A stretch of DNA of 64,000 nt from positions 208,452 through 272,451 of the forward strand of contig CAZEDM010000005.1 of the NCBI GenBank assembly GCA_964511075.1, given 5' to 3'. Positions 25,600 to 35,301 of this stretch are shown here, one piece after another (position 1 is the first letter of the stretch; the number at the start of each line of letters is the position of its first letter). The notes under the pieces were generated by a model. The model was not told where the DNA came from, searched no databases, and worked only from the letters and a program-made list of their open reading frames with translations. This DNA is from CAZEDM01 sp964511075 (GTDB taxonomy: Bacteria; Zixibacteria; MSB-5A5; RBG-16-43-9). The translations under genes and the position numbers were made by a program.

Positions 25600-26513
25600 A
25601 TCCTGACCTGTCGGTTAGAATAGGAGTAGTTAAATTTCTGAATCCTGTATTGGTAGCTTCGGGCACTTTCGGATATGGAGAGGAATACGGCTCCCTCATA
25701 GATTTAAATAAATTGGGCGGGATAATCACCAAATCGGTTACCTTAAGTCCCAGAGAGGGAAACCCGCCACCCAGGACCTGCGAGACCCCTTCCGGGATGC
25801 TGAATTCTATCGGCTTGACCAATGTAGGGGTGAAAAGATTTATCCGGGAGAAGCTTCCATTTTTGAGAAAGCTCAAAACGAGGGTTATCGTCAACGTTGC
25901 AGGGAGTACAGTAGAGGAGTATGTAGAAGTAGTCAAAAAATTGGAAGGCAAAAAGGGTATCGACCTGCTGGAGATTAATATCTCCTGTCCCAATGTGAAA
26001 GAGGGAGGAATTGCCTTCGGTTCCAAGCCTGAATCTGCTTGTGAATGCATAAAAGCTGTCAGAGAAAATACTTATTTTCCCATCATTGCCAAGCTTTCTC
26101 CAAATGTAAGTGATATCACGGAAATCGCTTTGGCTGTGGAGGAAGCCGGAGCGGATGCAGTCTCAATGATAAATACCCTAGTGGGTATGGCTGTAGATTT
26201 AGAAAAAAGAAGACCCAGGCTTTATAATATTACCGGGGGGCTTTCCGGACCGGCAGTCAAACCCGTGGCTCTGGCTATGGTCTGGAAAACTGCCCAGAAG
26301 GTAAAAATCCCGGTTATAGGCATAGGCGGCATAATGAATATCCAGGATGCCTTGGAGTTTATCCTGGCTGGTGCCTCTATGATTCAGATAGGCACCGGTA
26401 ATTTCGTTGACCCGGAATGCTCGATTCAAATTGTGGAGGGTCTAAAAGAATATTGTCAGAAGAACAGGATAAAAAAGATTAGAGAGTTGGTAGGAAAGTT
26501 GAAAACCAAATGA
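25596..26513 (+). CDS. pyrD: Dihydroorotate dehydrogenase, catalytic subunit, class 1B
   Basis: A 305-residue FMN TIM-barrel enzyme for the fourth step of pyrimidine synthesis. NPVLVASGTFGYG, GGIITKSVTLSPREGN, LEINISCPN with the catalytic Cys, and GIGGIMNIQDALEFILAGAS are diagnostic, and the paired PyrK makes it class 1B, an NAD-linked enzyme. The start is TTG 25596 overlapping pyrK, with GGGAGGTGATATTCGA as ribosome site. Translational coupling with pyrK is expected because the two subunits work as a complex. Confidence 0.95.
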   Translation: MNPDLSVRIGVVKFLNPVLVASGTFGYGEEYGSLIDLNKLGGIITKSVTLSPREGNPPPRTCETPSGMLNSIGLTNVGVKRFIREKLPFLRKLKTRVIVNVAGSTVEEYVEVVKKLEGKKGIDLLEINISCPNVKEGGIAFGSKPESACECIKAVRENTYFPIIAKLSPNVSDITEIALAVEEAGADAVSMINTLVGMAVDLEKRRPRLYNITGGLSGPAVKPVALAMVWKTAQKVKIPVIGIGGIMNIQDALEFILAGASMIQIGTGNFVDPECSIQIVEGLKEYCQKNRIKKIRELVGKLKTK

Positions 26514-26609
26514 ATTCACGGCAGATTGAGCGGATTAAGTAGATGTCTCTAGCTGAGTATCAGCTTAATCATGTTAATCAGCTGTGAGGTAAATTTCGAA
26601 AGGCTACAA

Positions 26610-27431
26610 ATGAAATTTATAGAGAAACTAAAAAATGCCTCACAGAAAAATAACTCTCTTCTTTGTGTAGGTTTGGACACTGAGCTGGAGAAAATTCCTA
26701 AATTTTTGCTGGGTGAAAAAGAACCGATTTTTGCTTTCAACCGTGAGATTATCGGTTCGACTAAGGATTTGGTCTGTGCCTACAAGCCTAACTTAGCTTT
26801 TTATGAGGCTTATGGTATTAAAGGGCTGGAGGCTTTAATAGACACCTGCCATTATATCCCCGCAGAAATCCCAATTATTCTGGATGCAAAAAGAGGGGAT
26901 ATCGGTAATACTTCCAAGATGTATGCCAAGGCTATCTTTGAGGAGTTTGAAGCTGATGGGGTGACTTTGAGTCCTTATCTGGGCAAGGATAGCCTGTTCC
27001 CATTTTTGGAATATGAGGATAAAGGCTGTTTTATCCTCTGTCTTACTTCAAATGCCGGGGCAAAGGATTTTCAGCTGCAGGAAATCGAGGGGAAACCCTT
27101 ATATAAGATAGTGGCTGAGAAGGTTAAAACCTGGAATAAAAAAGGTAATTGCGGTTTGGTAGTAGGTGCAACTTATCCTGAGCAGTTGAAGGAGATAAGG
27201 GATATGGCAGAGGAACTCCCCATTCTAATTCCCGGAGTTGGCGCTCAAAAAGGGGATGCGGAGAAAACGGTTAAATACGGAACTGATAAGGATGGTGAAT
27301 TAGCCATAATCAATTCTTCCAGAGGGGTTATCTATGCTTCATCCGAGAAGGATTTTGCCGAGGCTACAAGAAGGGAAGCTGAAAGATTAAGGAATGAATT
27401 CAACTTATATAGAGAAAAGAGGGGAGTATGA
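26610..27431 (+). CDS. pyrF: Orotidine 5'-phosphate decarboxylase, type 2
   Basis: A 273-residue TIM-barrel enzyme that makes UMP. LLCVGLDTELEKIP, AYKPNLAFYEAYG and the catalytic DAKRGDIGNTS are visible; length and GVGAQKGD near the C-terminus place it in the larger type 2 family. ATG 26610 with GAAAGG six bases before is preferred to an upstream frame from 26571. It overlaps nnrED by ATGA and forms a pyrK-pyrD-pyrF run. Confidence 0.94.
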   Translation: MKFIEKLKNASQKNNSLLCVGLDTELEKIPKFLLGEKEPIFAFNREIIGSTKDLVCAYKPNLAFYEAYGIKGLEALIDTCHYIPAEIPIILDAKRGDIGNTSKMYAKAIFEEFEADGVTLSPYLGKDSLFPFLEYEDKGCFILCLTSNAGAKDFQLQEIEGKPLYKIVAEKVKTWNKKGNCGLVVGATYPEQLKEIRDMAEELPILIPGVGAQKGDAEKTVKYGTDKDGELAIINSSRGVIYASSEKDFAEATRREAERLRNEFNLYREKRGV

Positions 27432-28999
27432 AACTGGTTACCTCAGACCAGATGAGAAAGGTAGATAAGATAACTATCGAAAAGATAGGTATCCCTGGTT
27501 TGGAGCTTATGGAGAAAGCCGGCTTAGGCTCTGCCTTAGTCGGGAAAAAGATTTTAGATGAAAAAGTCAAAGGCAAAAAAGTTATAATCTTCTGCGGAAA
27601 GGGAAATAATGGCGGGGATGGGTTTGTAGTGGGCAGATATCTGTCCAGGTGGGGTGCGAAAGTAGAATTCTATCTTTTGGGAAAAAAGGAAGAGGTTAAA
27701 GGCGACGCCTTGGCCAACCTGAAAAAAGCTGTTAAGCTGAAGCTTGCCATAAAACAGGTCTCCAGGGAAAAGGAACTCCCGGCTGAACTCAGAGCTGACC
27801 TGATAATAGATGCAATCTTTGGGACCGGATTTAAAGGTAAGGCAACTGGATTGGAAGGAAAGGCAATTCAACTTATCAATTCATCCGGGATAAAAGTATT
27901 ATCCATCGATATCCCCTCAGGCTTAGAGGCAGATACAGGTTCAGTCGAAGGTATTTGTGTTAAGGCTGCTTCTACCCCCACTATGGGCTTGCCCAAAAAA
28001 GGGCAGTTTTTCTTTCCGGGGAAAAGCTTCTGCGGAAAAGTAGAAGTAATAGATATAGGCGTTCCTCAAAAAGTTATAGATGAGCAGAAATTGAATCTGA
28101 ATTTAATAACCGAAGAAGAGGTAAAAAGTATAACTCCCCGGCGTCCGGGTGATGCTCACAAAGGGACTTGCGGCAAAGTTCTTCTCATTGCCGGTTCAAC
28201 CGGGATGACCGGTGCGGCAGCTTTGGCCTCTTTATCCTGTTTAAAAGCCGGGGCAGGAATGGCGATCCTTGGTGCTCCTAAAACTTTGAATGAGATCTTC
28301 GAGATAAAACTGACTGAGGTTATGACCAAGCCTCTGCCGGACGTTAAGAAAAGAGGAGCCCTTGCCCTTCGGGGTCTGGGCGAGATTATGCAGACTTTAA
28401 AATGGGCCGATTGCGTGGCTTTAGGCCCGGGCCTGGGACAGCATTTTGAGACGGTTGAGCTAATCAGGAGATTAGTCAACAGAATTGAGCTACCCATGGT
28501 TATTGATGCAGACGGTTTGAATGCAATTGCCAGGGATTCTTCAATCCTGAATCAGGCAAAAGCTCCGTTGGTTCTGACCCCGCATATAGGAGAATTCTCC
28601 AGATTGATTAATGTTCCCATAGATGAAATAGAAAAAGACCGAATAAAATATGCCAGGGGATCAGCCAAAAAATTCAATTGCGTATTAGTCTTCAAGGGAG
28701 CACCTACAATAATCGGCGAGCCTGAAGGACAGGTTTACGTTAATCCCACTGGCAATGCCGGTATGGCAACTGCTGGCTCAGGCGATGTTCTAACCGGGAT
28801 CATAGTGGGACTTTTAGCACAGATGATTTTCTTGAAGAAGCAGGATATTAAGAAGACAATGTTAGAATCAGCCCTGGCTGGGGTCTATATTCACGGGCTT
28901 TGCGGGGATTTAGCTAAAGGGGAAAAAGGGGAGATGGGGATGATTGCCGGGGATATGATGGAGAGATTGCCGGAGATATTGATTAAGTTTACAAAGTAA
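27428..28999 (+). CDS. nnrED: NAD(P)H-hydrate repair enzyme, epimerase plus dehydratase
   Basis: A 523-residue fusion. Residues about 1-215 are the YjeF_N epimerase (CGKGNNGGDGFVVGRYL, DAIFGTGF, SIDIPSGLEADTG); residues about 235-520 are the ADP/ATP-dependent dehydratase (AHKGTCGKVLLIAGSTGMTGAA, LGPGLGQ, VIDADGLNAIA, LTPHIGEFSRL, NPTGNAGMATAGSGDVLTG). The pair recycles hydrated NADH/NADPH. It overlaps pyrF by 4 bases. The N-terminal glycine loop and the NAGMATAGSGD nucleotide loop are both intact. Confidence 0.95.
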   Translation: MKLVTSDQMRKVDKITIEKIGIPGLELMEKAGLGSALVGKKILDEKVKGKKVIIFCGKGNNGGDGFVVGRYLSRWGAKVEFYLLGKKEEVKGDALANLKKAVKLKLAIKQVSREKELPAELRADLIIDAIFGTGFKGKATGLEGKAIQLINSSGIKVLSIDIPSGLEADTGSVEGICVKAASTPTMGLPKKGQFFFPGKSFCGKVEVIDIGVPQKVIDEQKLNLNLITEEEVKSITPRRPGDAHKGTCGKVLLIAGSTGMTGAAALASLSCLKAGAGMAILGAPKTLNEIFEIKLTEVMTKPLPDVKKRGALALRGLGEIMQTLKWADCVALGPGLGQHFETVELIRRLVNRIELPMVIDADGLNAIARDSSILNQAKAPLVLTPHIGEFSRLINVPIDEIEKDRIKYARGSAKKFNCVLVFKGAPTIIGEPEGQVYVNPTGNAGMATAGSGDVLTGIIVGLLAQMIFLKKQDIKKTMLESALAGVYIHGLCGDLAKGEKGEMGMIAGDMMERLPEILIKFTK

Positions 29000-29023
29000 T
29001 ATATCTCAGATAGGAGTTTTATT

Positions 29024-30220
29024 GTGAAAGTTGAAGATAAAATAAAAACTATATCCAGAGAGTTTTTCCCCTCATTGTTGAAACTGAGAAGGGAACTTCA
29101 TCAATATCCAGAGATTGCCTTTGCAGAATATAAGACCTCAGAGATTATCGTAAGAGAGTTAAAGAAATTAGATCTCAAGGTTAAAAAAAGAATAGCTAAA
29201 ACTGGAGCTGTTGCCTTACTGAATGAGAATAAAAAAGGCAAAACCGTTGCCCTGCGCGCGGATATGGATGCTCTGCCAATAACGGAGTTAGCTGACATCC
29301 CCTTTAAATCCAGAAATCCGGGGAGGATGCATGCCTGCGGGCATGATGTGCATATGACCTGCGTCCTTGGTGCGGCTAAGATTCTGTCACAATTGAAAGA
29401 TGAGTTGCCCGGCAAGGTAAAATTCATTTTTCAGCCCAGCGAAGAGGTCTCCCCTGGCGGGGCTTTATCTATGGTTGAAGCAGGGGTTCTTAAAAATCCC
29501 AGGGTGGATGGAATATTCGGACTGCATTGCGATTCCACCATTCAGGTCGGAGAGATCGGGGTGAAAGATGGTCCGATGATGGCCCAGACGGACGATTTTG
29601 ATATAATCATAAAGGGAAAAGGCGGACACGGGGCCAGGCCCCAGGAGGGGATCGATGCGATCGTGGTTGGCTCAGCAGTTATCCAGGCTTTGCAGACCAT
29701 AGTCAGCAGAAGGATCAGCCCCCTGAAGCCGGTGGTGATAAGCGTGGGTGAATTTGCAGGGGGTACTGCGAGAAATGTCATCTGCGATAAGGTGATTCTG
29801 AAAGGCACAGCCAGAACCTTGGAGAGAAGAGTGACTAAAAAGATTCCCGGACTGTTGAGGGAGGTTATATCCGGTGTGTGCAAAAGTTTTGGAGCAGATT
29901 TCGAGCTGAAATATTATGATGGTTATCCGGTACTGATAAATGACTCAAAGATGACGAATCTGGTCAGAAGCTCGATTAAAAGACTTTTTGCCAAAAAAGC
30001 AATTTACGAGATAGAGGAGCCGGCTATGGGTGGAGAGGATTTTGCCTATTTCCTACAAGAAATACTAGGCTCATTTTTCAATCTGGGAACCAGAAACGAG
30101 AAAATAGGGGCAGTTTCCCCTTGGCACAATCCAAAATGGAAAGTGGATGAGAGATCAATAGAGATAGGCTCAGCCCTTTTGGCTCAGGTGGCTTTTGATT
30201 TTTTGAAAGATAAGTACTAA
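29024..30220 (+). CDS. M20D-family amidohydrolase
   Basis: A 398-residue metal-dependent hydrolase of the IAA-amino acid/hippurate hydrolase group. Motifs: RRELHQYPEIAF, ALRADMDALPI, MHACGHDVHMT (metal Cys/His), FQPSEEVSPGGA (Glu pair), LHCDST and GGEDFAYFL. It probably removes N-acyl groups from amino acids or dipeptides; the physiological substrate is unknown. The start is GTG 29024 with AGGAG ten bases before, 24 bases after nnrED. Confidence 0.9.
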   Translation: MKVEDKIKTISREFFPSLLKLRRELHQYPEIAFAEYKTSEIIVRELKKLDLKVKKRIAKTGAVALLNENKKGKTVALRADMDALPITELADIPFKSRNPGRMHACGHDVHMTCVLGAAKILSQLKDELPGKVKFIFQPSEEVSPGGALSMVEAGVLKNPRVDGIFGLHCDSTIQVGEIGVKDGPMMAQTDDFDIIIKGKGGHGARPQEGIDAIVVGSAVIQALQTIVSRRISPLKPVVISVGEFAGGTARNVICDKVILKGTARTLERRVTKKIPGLLREVISGVCKSFGADFELKYYDGYPVLINDSKMTNLVRSSIKRLFAKKAIYEIEEPAMGGEDFAYFLQEILGSFFNLGTRNEKIGAVSPWHNPKWKVDERSIEIGSALLAQVAFDFLKDKY

Positions 30221-30239
30221 AAGGTTTGGGAAAGATTTT

Positions 30240-30311
30240 GGAGTGCGAACCTTTAGGTTTGCCAATTGAGTTTAATAGGTTATTTGAGGTAAGGCTGAAG
30301 CTTTACACTCC
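30240..30311. repeat. GGAGTG...CACTCC dispersed element, reversed copy
   Basis: 72 bases from GGAGTGCGAACCTTTAGGTT to AAGCTTTACACTCC. Its ends are the reverse complement of those of the 8113-8179 element (GGAGTGTAAAG...AACCTAAAGGTTCGCACTCC), so the same element occurs in both orientations. Confidence 0.65.
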
Positions 30312-30339
30312 ATATTTCTTTTAAAATAAGAGGCTTTTG

Positions 30340-31830
30340 ATGAAGAAGACTAAAATTATAATTTTGTTTTCCCTTCTGGGATTTTTGTTGTCATTGTTTT
30401 TTTCTTCTAATTCCTATTCCAAGCCCCCTTATCGTCCGGGTGACTGGACAGGCTATACGGATTTAAGATATGTCAGCTCCATCGCTCAGGGTTTCAAGGA
30501 TATATATTTCGGGACTACAGGAGGAATTTCGAGGTATGATTTCTTTGCAGACCGGTGGGAGGAGCCATTGACGGAAAGCGATGGGCTCTTGGATAATCGG
30601 GTGGAGCTGGTGGCATTTGACCTGGACAGAAACGAGCTCTGGGCTAAGACTTATTCCGGGGTTTGCAGATACAGCCTCGCATTTGAGGAATGGTACAAGG
30701 AGGGCGATTTCCCCTATAATCTGGTACATAAGGATTCAGCCAACTTCACCTTTCCCTCCTTCATCATGGATTTCGGTTACTCCTTTTATCCCGAAGGCTA
30801 TATCACCGATATCTATTTGGACCGTTATAAAGTTACGGATTATCTTTTTGACCAGTGGGGAAAACTGTGGATAGGAACCTGGGGCTTGAATGCCGGGGTC
30901 GCCTCGATACGCTACCTGGAGCTGGAGATGCTTAAGACCGGGCTTTACAATGAGGATGTCAAAGCCCTGCTTTTGGATGGTGATAACCTGTGGTTTGGCG
31001 GGAGAAGTTCTTATTCCCAGGATTTCGGTATAACCAGATATAATCGCAAAGAGGAAAAATGGGATTACTTTGAATCCAGGACCTTGAAAGAGCTTTCAAA
31101 CAAGGATGTCACCTGCATGGAAAAGGATTCTCGCTATATCTGGATGGGAGGCACAAACGGGCTACTGCGTTATGATAAAAGAAACGATCGCTTTAAATCC
31201 TACGACAGCTTCAAGGGGTTGTGGAATAACGAGATCACTGCCCTGAAATCGGATGAGGGGCTTCTTTGGATTGGAACTGCTTGGGGACTGAATTATTATC
31301 TGCCTAAAAGGGACTCTTTGGTCAGGGTTAAAGATGACCAGCTCAAAGGCGCCCGCATATATTCCATCGAGGCAGATTCGTACTTTGTATGGGTTGGAAC
31401 AGACAGAGGGGCTTTTCAATTGAATAAATCCTCTGGCGAGTGGACTCCCTTCAATATTCCAGAAGGCAACTTGAATTATTGGGTGAAATCTGTTTACAAA
31501 AATAAGGATGAGCTCTGGTTTGGAACCACAGATGCAGTAGTGGGGGTAAATCTGAAAACAGGGGAGAGAAAAATCTATCTGTCGCCAGCCAACTACCCCG
31601 GGACCGAGGTGACCAAGATCGTGTGTGACGATGAGAATCTCTGGGTGGGAACGATCCTGGGAGTCTGGAGGCTGGATCGAGAACGAAATATCTGGAAAGG
31701 TTATTATAAAGAGGATGGGCTTCTGGATAATTATATTCAGGACCTCCTTCTGGACGGAGATTACATCCTTTTTGGAACACCAAGAGGGGCTACCCGCTTT
31801 TACTGGAATAGCCCTTACCGGATAGATTAA
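30340..31830 (+). CDS. Secreted seven-bladed-propeller-like sensor protein
   Basis: A 496-residue exported protein. The signal peptide covers residues about 1-29 (ending before KPPYRPG). The body is a chain of two-component-regulator-propeller-like repeats with the pattern L-W-x-G-T/W-x-x-G-L/V-x-R-Y-D, as in the periplasmic sensor domains of hybrid kinases; here no kinase follows, so it is a free propeller. Function unknown; it may bind polysaccharide or take part in the cell surface. ATG 30340 gives the MKKTK start; the TTG three bases earlier is ignored. Confidence 0.75.
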   Translation: MKKTKIIILFSLLGFLLSLFFSSNSYSKPPYRPGDWTGYTDLRYVSSIAQGFKDIYFGTTGGISRYDFFADRWEEPLTESDGLLDNRVELVAFDLDRNELWAKTYSGVCRYSLAFEEWYKEGDFPYNLVHKDSANFTFPSFIMDFGYSFYPEGYITDIYLDRYKVTDYLFDQWGKLWIGTWGLNAGVASIRYLELEMLKTGLYNEDVKALLLDGDNLWFGGRSSYSQDFGITRYNRKEEKWDYFESRTLKELSNKDVTCMEKDSRYIWMGGTNGLLRYDKRNDRFKSYDSFKGLWNNEITALKSDEGLLWIGTAWGLNYYLPKRDSLVRVKDDQLKGARIYSIEADSYFVWVGTDRGAFQLNKSSGEWTPFNIPEGNLNYWVKSVYKNKDELWFGTTDAVVGVNLKTGERKIYLSPANYPGTEVTKIVCDDENLWVGTILGVWRLDRERNIWKGYYKEDGLLDNYIQDLLLDGDYILFGTPRGATRFYWNSPYRID

Positions 31831-31853
31831 CCCTTGAGAAACGGGTCCGCAGA

Positions 31854-32855
31854 ATGGAGCTAAAAGAAACAGGTGAATTCGGGCTTATAGAGCTGATCAG
31901 AAAAAAGATCTATACCAGGGATAAAAGGGTGATTCTGAATATAGGAGACGATGCGGCGATCCTTAGAAGCTCAGGCAGCAAGCTTCTGGTTTTCACCATG
32001 GATACCCTGATGGAGAAAGTCCATTTTGATCTGAAATATTGCTCTTTTAAAGATGTTGGCTGGAAAAGCATGAGTGCCAATCTCAGCGATGTGGCAGCCA
32101 TGGGGGGAACCCCTTTAGCCGGTCTTGTTTCCCTGGGAATTCCTCAAGGGGTCAAAGTCGAAGAGATTATGGCACTCTATTCCGGGATGAAAACTCTTTG
32201 TTCCAGTTTTAGGTGCCCTATTGTAGGCGGGGATGTGTTTTTCTCCAAAAACGCTTTAATTATAACTGTTGCGCTTTTAGGAGAGGTTGAGAAAAACCGG
32301 TTTAAAACCAGAGCCGGAGCAAGGGCTGGTGATCTGATTTTTGTGACCGGCGATTTAGGTGGGGCTGAGGCAGGTTTAAAATTCTTAATGAAATATTCAG
32401 GAAAGAAAAAGCACTTGTTCAAGAGCTCAGCTACAAAGAAACATCTTTCACCCTATCCCAGGATAAGGGAAGCAAAGCTGTTAGTAAGAAACTTGAAAAT
32501 AAGCTCAATGATAGATATAAGTGATGGATTATCTTCTGATTTACATCACATCTGCGAGGAAAACGCAGTCGGGGCTTTGATCTACGCAGATAAGATACCT
32601 ATAAGCCAGGAGACCATTAGATCTTGTAAGCTTTTGAACCTTTCCCCATTGAATACTGCCTTGAGCTCAGGTGAGGAATATGAGCTTCTTTTTACTCTGA
32701 ACCCCAGAGACGAAAAAAACCTAAGAAAGGTCGTCCGGGGTAAATTTAAAATCAGCTTAATTGGAAAGATAGTTAAGAAAGAGAAAGGGGTAAAGATTTT
32801 GGGGCAGGGTGACAGACTCGGAGATTTAAAAAAGACAGGGTATACTCACTTCTAA
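31854..32855 (+). CDS. thiL: Thiamine-monophosphate kinase
   Basis: A 333-residue enzyme that makes thiamine diphosphate from the monophosphate. N-terminal FGLIELIRKK, IGDDAAI, TMDTLMEKVHFDL (metal Asp), SANLSDVAAMGG, DVFFSK, the GDLGGAEAGL block and the IDISDGLSSDL motif are all present, as in the PurM-like fold. It begins 23 bases after the propeller gene. No thiamine riboswitch is evident upstream. Confidence 0.93.
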   Translation: MELKETGEFGLIELIRKKIYTRDKRVILNIGDDAAILRSSGSKLLVFTMDTLMEKVHFDLKYCSFKDVGWKSMSANLSDVAAMGGTPLAGLVSLGIPQGVKVEEIMALYSGMKTLCSSFRCPIVGGDVFFSKNALIITVALLGEVEKNRFKTRAGARAGDLIFVTGDLGGAEAGLKFLMKYSGKKKHLFKSSATKKHLSPYPRIREAKLLVRNLKISSMIDISDGLSSDLHHICEENAVGALIYADKIPISQETIRSCKLLNLSPLNTALSSGEEYELLFTLNPRDEKNLRKVVRGKFKISLIGKIVKKEKGVKILGQGDRLGDLKKTGYTHF

Positions 32856-32891
32856 ATTTCCCCTCAAGGCTTCCTCTAAATCAAAAAGTAG

Positions 32892-32918
32892 TTGACATTT
32901 ATCTCCAAAGAATATTAT
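32892..32918 (+). promoter_or_regulatory. Possible promoter of zinc-ribbon gene
   Basis: TTGACA at 32892-32897 and TATTAT at 32913-32918, with a short 15-base spacer, so only a weak candidate. An inverted motif GAACGAACGAAGCG follows. Confidence 0.3.
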
Positions 32919-32996
32919 TTGTTCAAAAAAGTTGGAACGAACGAAGCGCAGGCATAACCCCCGTCAGAGGTGGGTTAAAAGGGAGGAGGGGTAGGA

Positions 32997-33188
32997 ATGG
33001 AGAAAATTTTTCCGGAATGCCTTAAGTGCAATAAGGGAGTGCTTTTGCCTCTCTCCGATTACGGGAGGGAGGGAGCGAGCATAATGTATAAAGCCTGGGT
33101 GTGCTCTAATCCGGGCTGCGGCTTTTCCATCCGCATAGACAACGGCGAGATAAGTTTTGGCAAGACCATCGGCATCTCATCTAAATAA
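32997..33188 (+). CDS. Small zinc-ribbon protein
   Basis: A 63-residue protein with CLKCNKG (residues 8-14) and CSNPGCGF (residues about 36-43), a two-pair Cys zinc ribbon. The ribosome site GGGAGGAGGGG is one of the strongest in the window. No known family is recognised; it may bind nucleic acid or another protein. It has its own surroundings between thiL and the YbbR gene. Confidence 0.7.
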   Translation: MEKIFPECLKCNKGVLLPLSDYGREGASIMYKAWVCSNPGCGFSIRIDNGEISFGKTIGISSK

Positions 33189-33246
33189 AAACAATTTCAG
33201 TCTCTAATGCGCTTCGTTCCTTCTCAACTTATTCCGGGATTGAAAA

Positions 33247-34170
33247 ATGTGGAAGAAACTTCTGGATAATCTCTGGCTGAAATTAGGAGCAGTGCTCCTG
33301 GCCTTACTTCTGTGGCTATACGCCTCTACTGATAAGTCCTACGAATATACCTTTGACTACAACCTGGAATTGGTCAATCTATCCCCGGAATTCATTCTGG
33401 CTGAGCCATTGCCCAAGGTGGTGAAAGTCAGAGTCTATGGCCGGGGAAAGGAACTTTTGAAGTTTTTCCTTTTCGAGAAGAAAAATTTAAAAATAGATGC
33501 CCGGGAATTCCATACAGGGAAACGGATGTTCCCCTTGAAAAAGGAGATGGTCGATATTCCGGAAGGGCTTAACCTGTCAGTGATTGAAGTGGTCTCACCC
33601 AGGGATTTAAAGATTGATTTGCAAAAAGTAGAGGAGAAGAGGGTTCCTATTGTCGCTCAGCTTTCTTTCACTCCAGCAGAAGGTTATTTCATTAAGGGAG
33701 AGACAAAGTTCATACCTGACAGGGTCAGGGTCAGGGGCCCCTCGGAAAGTATCAGGAAGGTCAAATTCGTGCTGACCGAGAAAAAGGAGTTTCAGAATTT
33801 AACTAGGTCTTTCTCCGAGAACATAGGGCTGATCTCCCCTTCTTTTTTTAACCTGAGGATTTTCCCCCAGAAGGCAGATTTCTCCGTTGGGGTAAAGAAA
33901 GGGGAAAAGTTCAGGCTGGAGAAGTTATCCGTAAAGCTCTTGAATCTGCCTAAGGGCAGAAAAGGGTATCTTACTCCGCCGACCATCGATTTGGAGCTCT
34001 TGGGTGAGAAGGAAAACCTCGAGAAGCTTGTTCCTGAAAGTGTAAATGTCATCATAGATTGCAAAGGTATAAAAAATGGAAAGATAAGAGTTTCTCCTTT
34101 AATTCAGCTTCCCGAAGATATAATTCTTTTGAAAACAGAGCCTGATAGTTTCAACTTAGAGATCAAATAG
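33247..34170 (+). CDS. YbbR-domain membrane protein
   Basis: A 307-residue protein. One N-terminal membrane segment (residues about 8-26, LWLKLGAVLLALLLWLYAST) is followed by about three YbbR repeats with the consensus K-x-V-P-I-V-A-Q-L...V-R-V-R-G-P-S. YbbR proteins are usually encoded with the diadenylate cyclase CdaA and activate it; no cdaA is in the window. It ends one base before tsaD, so the two are likely on one transcript. Confidence 0.8.
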   Translation: MWKKLLDNLWLKLGAVLLALLLWLYASTDKSYEYTFDYNLELVNLSPEFILAEPLPKVVKVRVYGRGKELLKFFLFEKKNLKIDAREFHTGKRMFPLKKEMVDIPEGLNLSVIEVVSPRDLKIDLQKVEEKRVPIVAQLSFTPAEGYFIKGETKFIPDRVRVRGPSESIRKVKFVLTEKKEFQNLTRSFSENIGLISPSFFNLRIFPQKADFSVGVKKGEKFRLEKLSVKLLNLPKGRKGYLTPPTIDLELLGEKENLEKLVPESVNVIIDCKGIKNGKIRVSPLIQLPEDIILLKTEPDSFNLEIK

Positions 34171-34171
34171 T

Positions 34172-35182
34172 ATGCTGGTCCTGGGGATTGAAACCTCCTG
34201 CGACGAGACCGCGGTTGCCGTAATAGAAGATGGCAGGAAAATCCTCTCCAATGTGGTCTTCTCCCAGTGGGTTCACAAAAGATATTGGGGGGTTGTGCCT
34301 GAACTTGCTTCCAGGGAACATAGCAAAACCCTTCTCCCTATACTCCAGGCTGCCCTGAAGGAGAGTAAGGTCACTTTAAGGGAAATAGATGGAATTGCAG
34401 TTACCCAGGGTCCCGGACTGGTTGGTTCGCTTCTGATAGGTCTTTCCTTAGCTAAGGGCTTGTCCTATGCTTTGGAAATACCCTTTGTAGGGATAAATCA
34501 CTTAGAGGGACATATCTTCTCCAATTTCCTGGAGTATCCAGACCTTTCCCCTCCCTTGATCTGCCTGATAGTCTCAGGCGGGCATTCCACTTTAGTCAAG
34601 GTTAAAACCTGGGGGGATTACGAGGTTTTGGGACGCACCAGAGATGATGCCCCAGGTGAGGCCTTTGACAAGGTAGCCAGACTGCTTGATTTAGAGTACC
34701 CCGGAGGACCTTCTATCGATAAGATAAGCAAAGAGTGTGGGTCTTCAGGTGTAAAATTCCCCCGGGCATTCTTAGAAGAGGGAAGTCTGGATTTTTCCTT
34801 CAGCGGGCTTAAGACCGCCGTGGCACTATATGTTTCCAGGCTGACCTCAGGGGAGAAAGTGAAGCAGAAGGCTTGCATTGCTAAGGGGTTTCAGGAAGCG
34901 GTGGTAGATGTGCTGGTTGAAAAAACTTTCAAGGCAAGTTCTAACTTCAAAATAAAGAGAATAGCCATAGCCGGAGGGGTAGCTAACAACAGCCGTCTAA
35001 GAGAAAAATTAAGTTTAGAGGCAGAAAAAACCAGGCTAAGGCTTTACCTCCCCTCTCCTTTGCTGTGCACTGATAATGCGGCAATGATAGGAGCGGCTGG
35101 GTATTTTCACCTAAGCAGAGGGGAACAGGCACCTCTGGAACTCAATGCCTTTCCTCGTCTCCCCTTAGGTCAAGTAAATTGA
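34172..35182 (+). CDS. tsaD: tRNA threonylcarbamoyladenosine synthase subunit TsaD
   Basis: A 336-residue ASKHA protein for t6A37 of ANN-reading tRNAs. LGIETSCDETAVAV, the HLEGHIFSNFL metal motif (HxxxH), LIVSGGHSTLV, GEAFDKVARLLDL, DFSFSGLKTA and AIAGGVANNSRLREKL are all visible. Only one base separates it from the YbbR gene. It normally works with TsaB, TsaC and TsaE, none of which is in this window. Confidence 0.96.
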   Translation: MLVLGIETSCDETAVAVIEDGRKILSNVVFSQWVHKRYWGVVPELASREHSKTLLPILQAALKESKVTLREIDGIAVTQGPGLVGSLLIGLSLAKGLSYALEIPFVGINHLEGHIFSNFLEYPDLSPPLICLIVSGGHSTLVKVKTWGDYEVLGRTRDDAPGEAFDKVARLLDLEYPGGPSIDKISKECGSSGVKFPRAFLEEGSLDFSFSGLKTAVALYVSRLTSGEKVKQKACIAKGFQEAVVDVLVEKTFKASSNFKIKRIAIAGGVANNSRLREKLSLEAEKTRLRLYLPSPLLCTDNAAMIGAAGYFHLSRGEQAPLELNAFPRLPLGQVN

Positions 35183-35301
35183 CCCCTTTGATAGTCCTCC
35201 ACTCAGAAATTTCTCTCTACAGATAGAATTTTTCCCCAGAATGTCGATAATTATATAAACAGTTTTCTGAGTTTTTTCAAGAGCTTATCCATTAAATACT
35301 T

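Noticed and set aside
25451..26050. - strand frame over pyrK/pyrD
   Set aside because: Both + strand genes carry intact catalytic motifs; this is a shadow frame.
32934..32949. GG-N10-GC spacing near the zinc-ribbon gene
   Set aside because: Surrounding bases (GGAACGAACGAAGC) lack the T-rich -12 and the TGGCA of -24; chance match.
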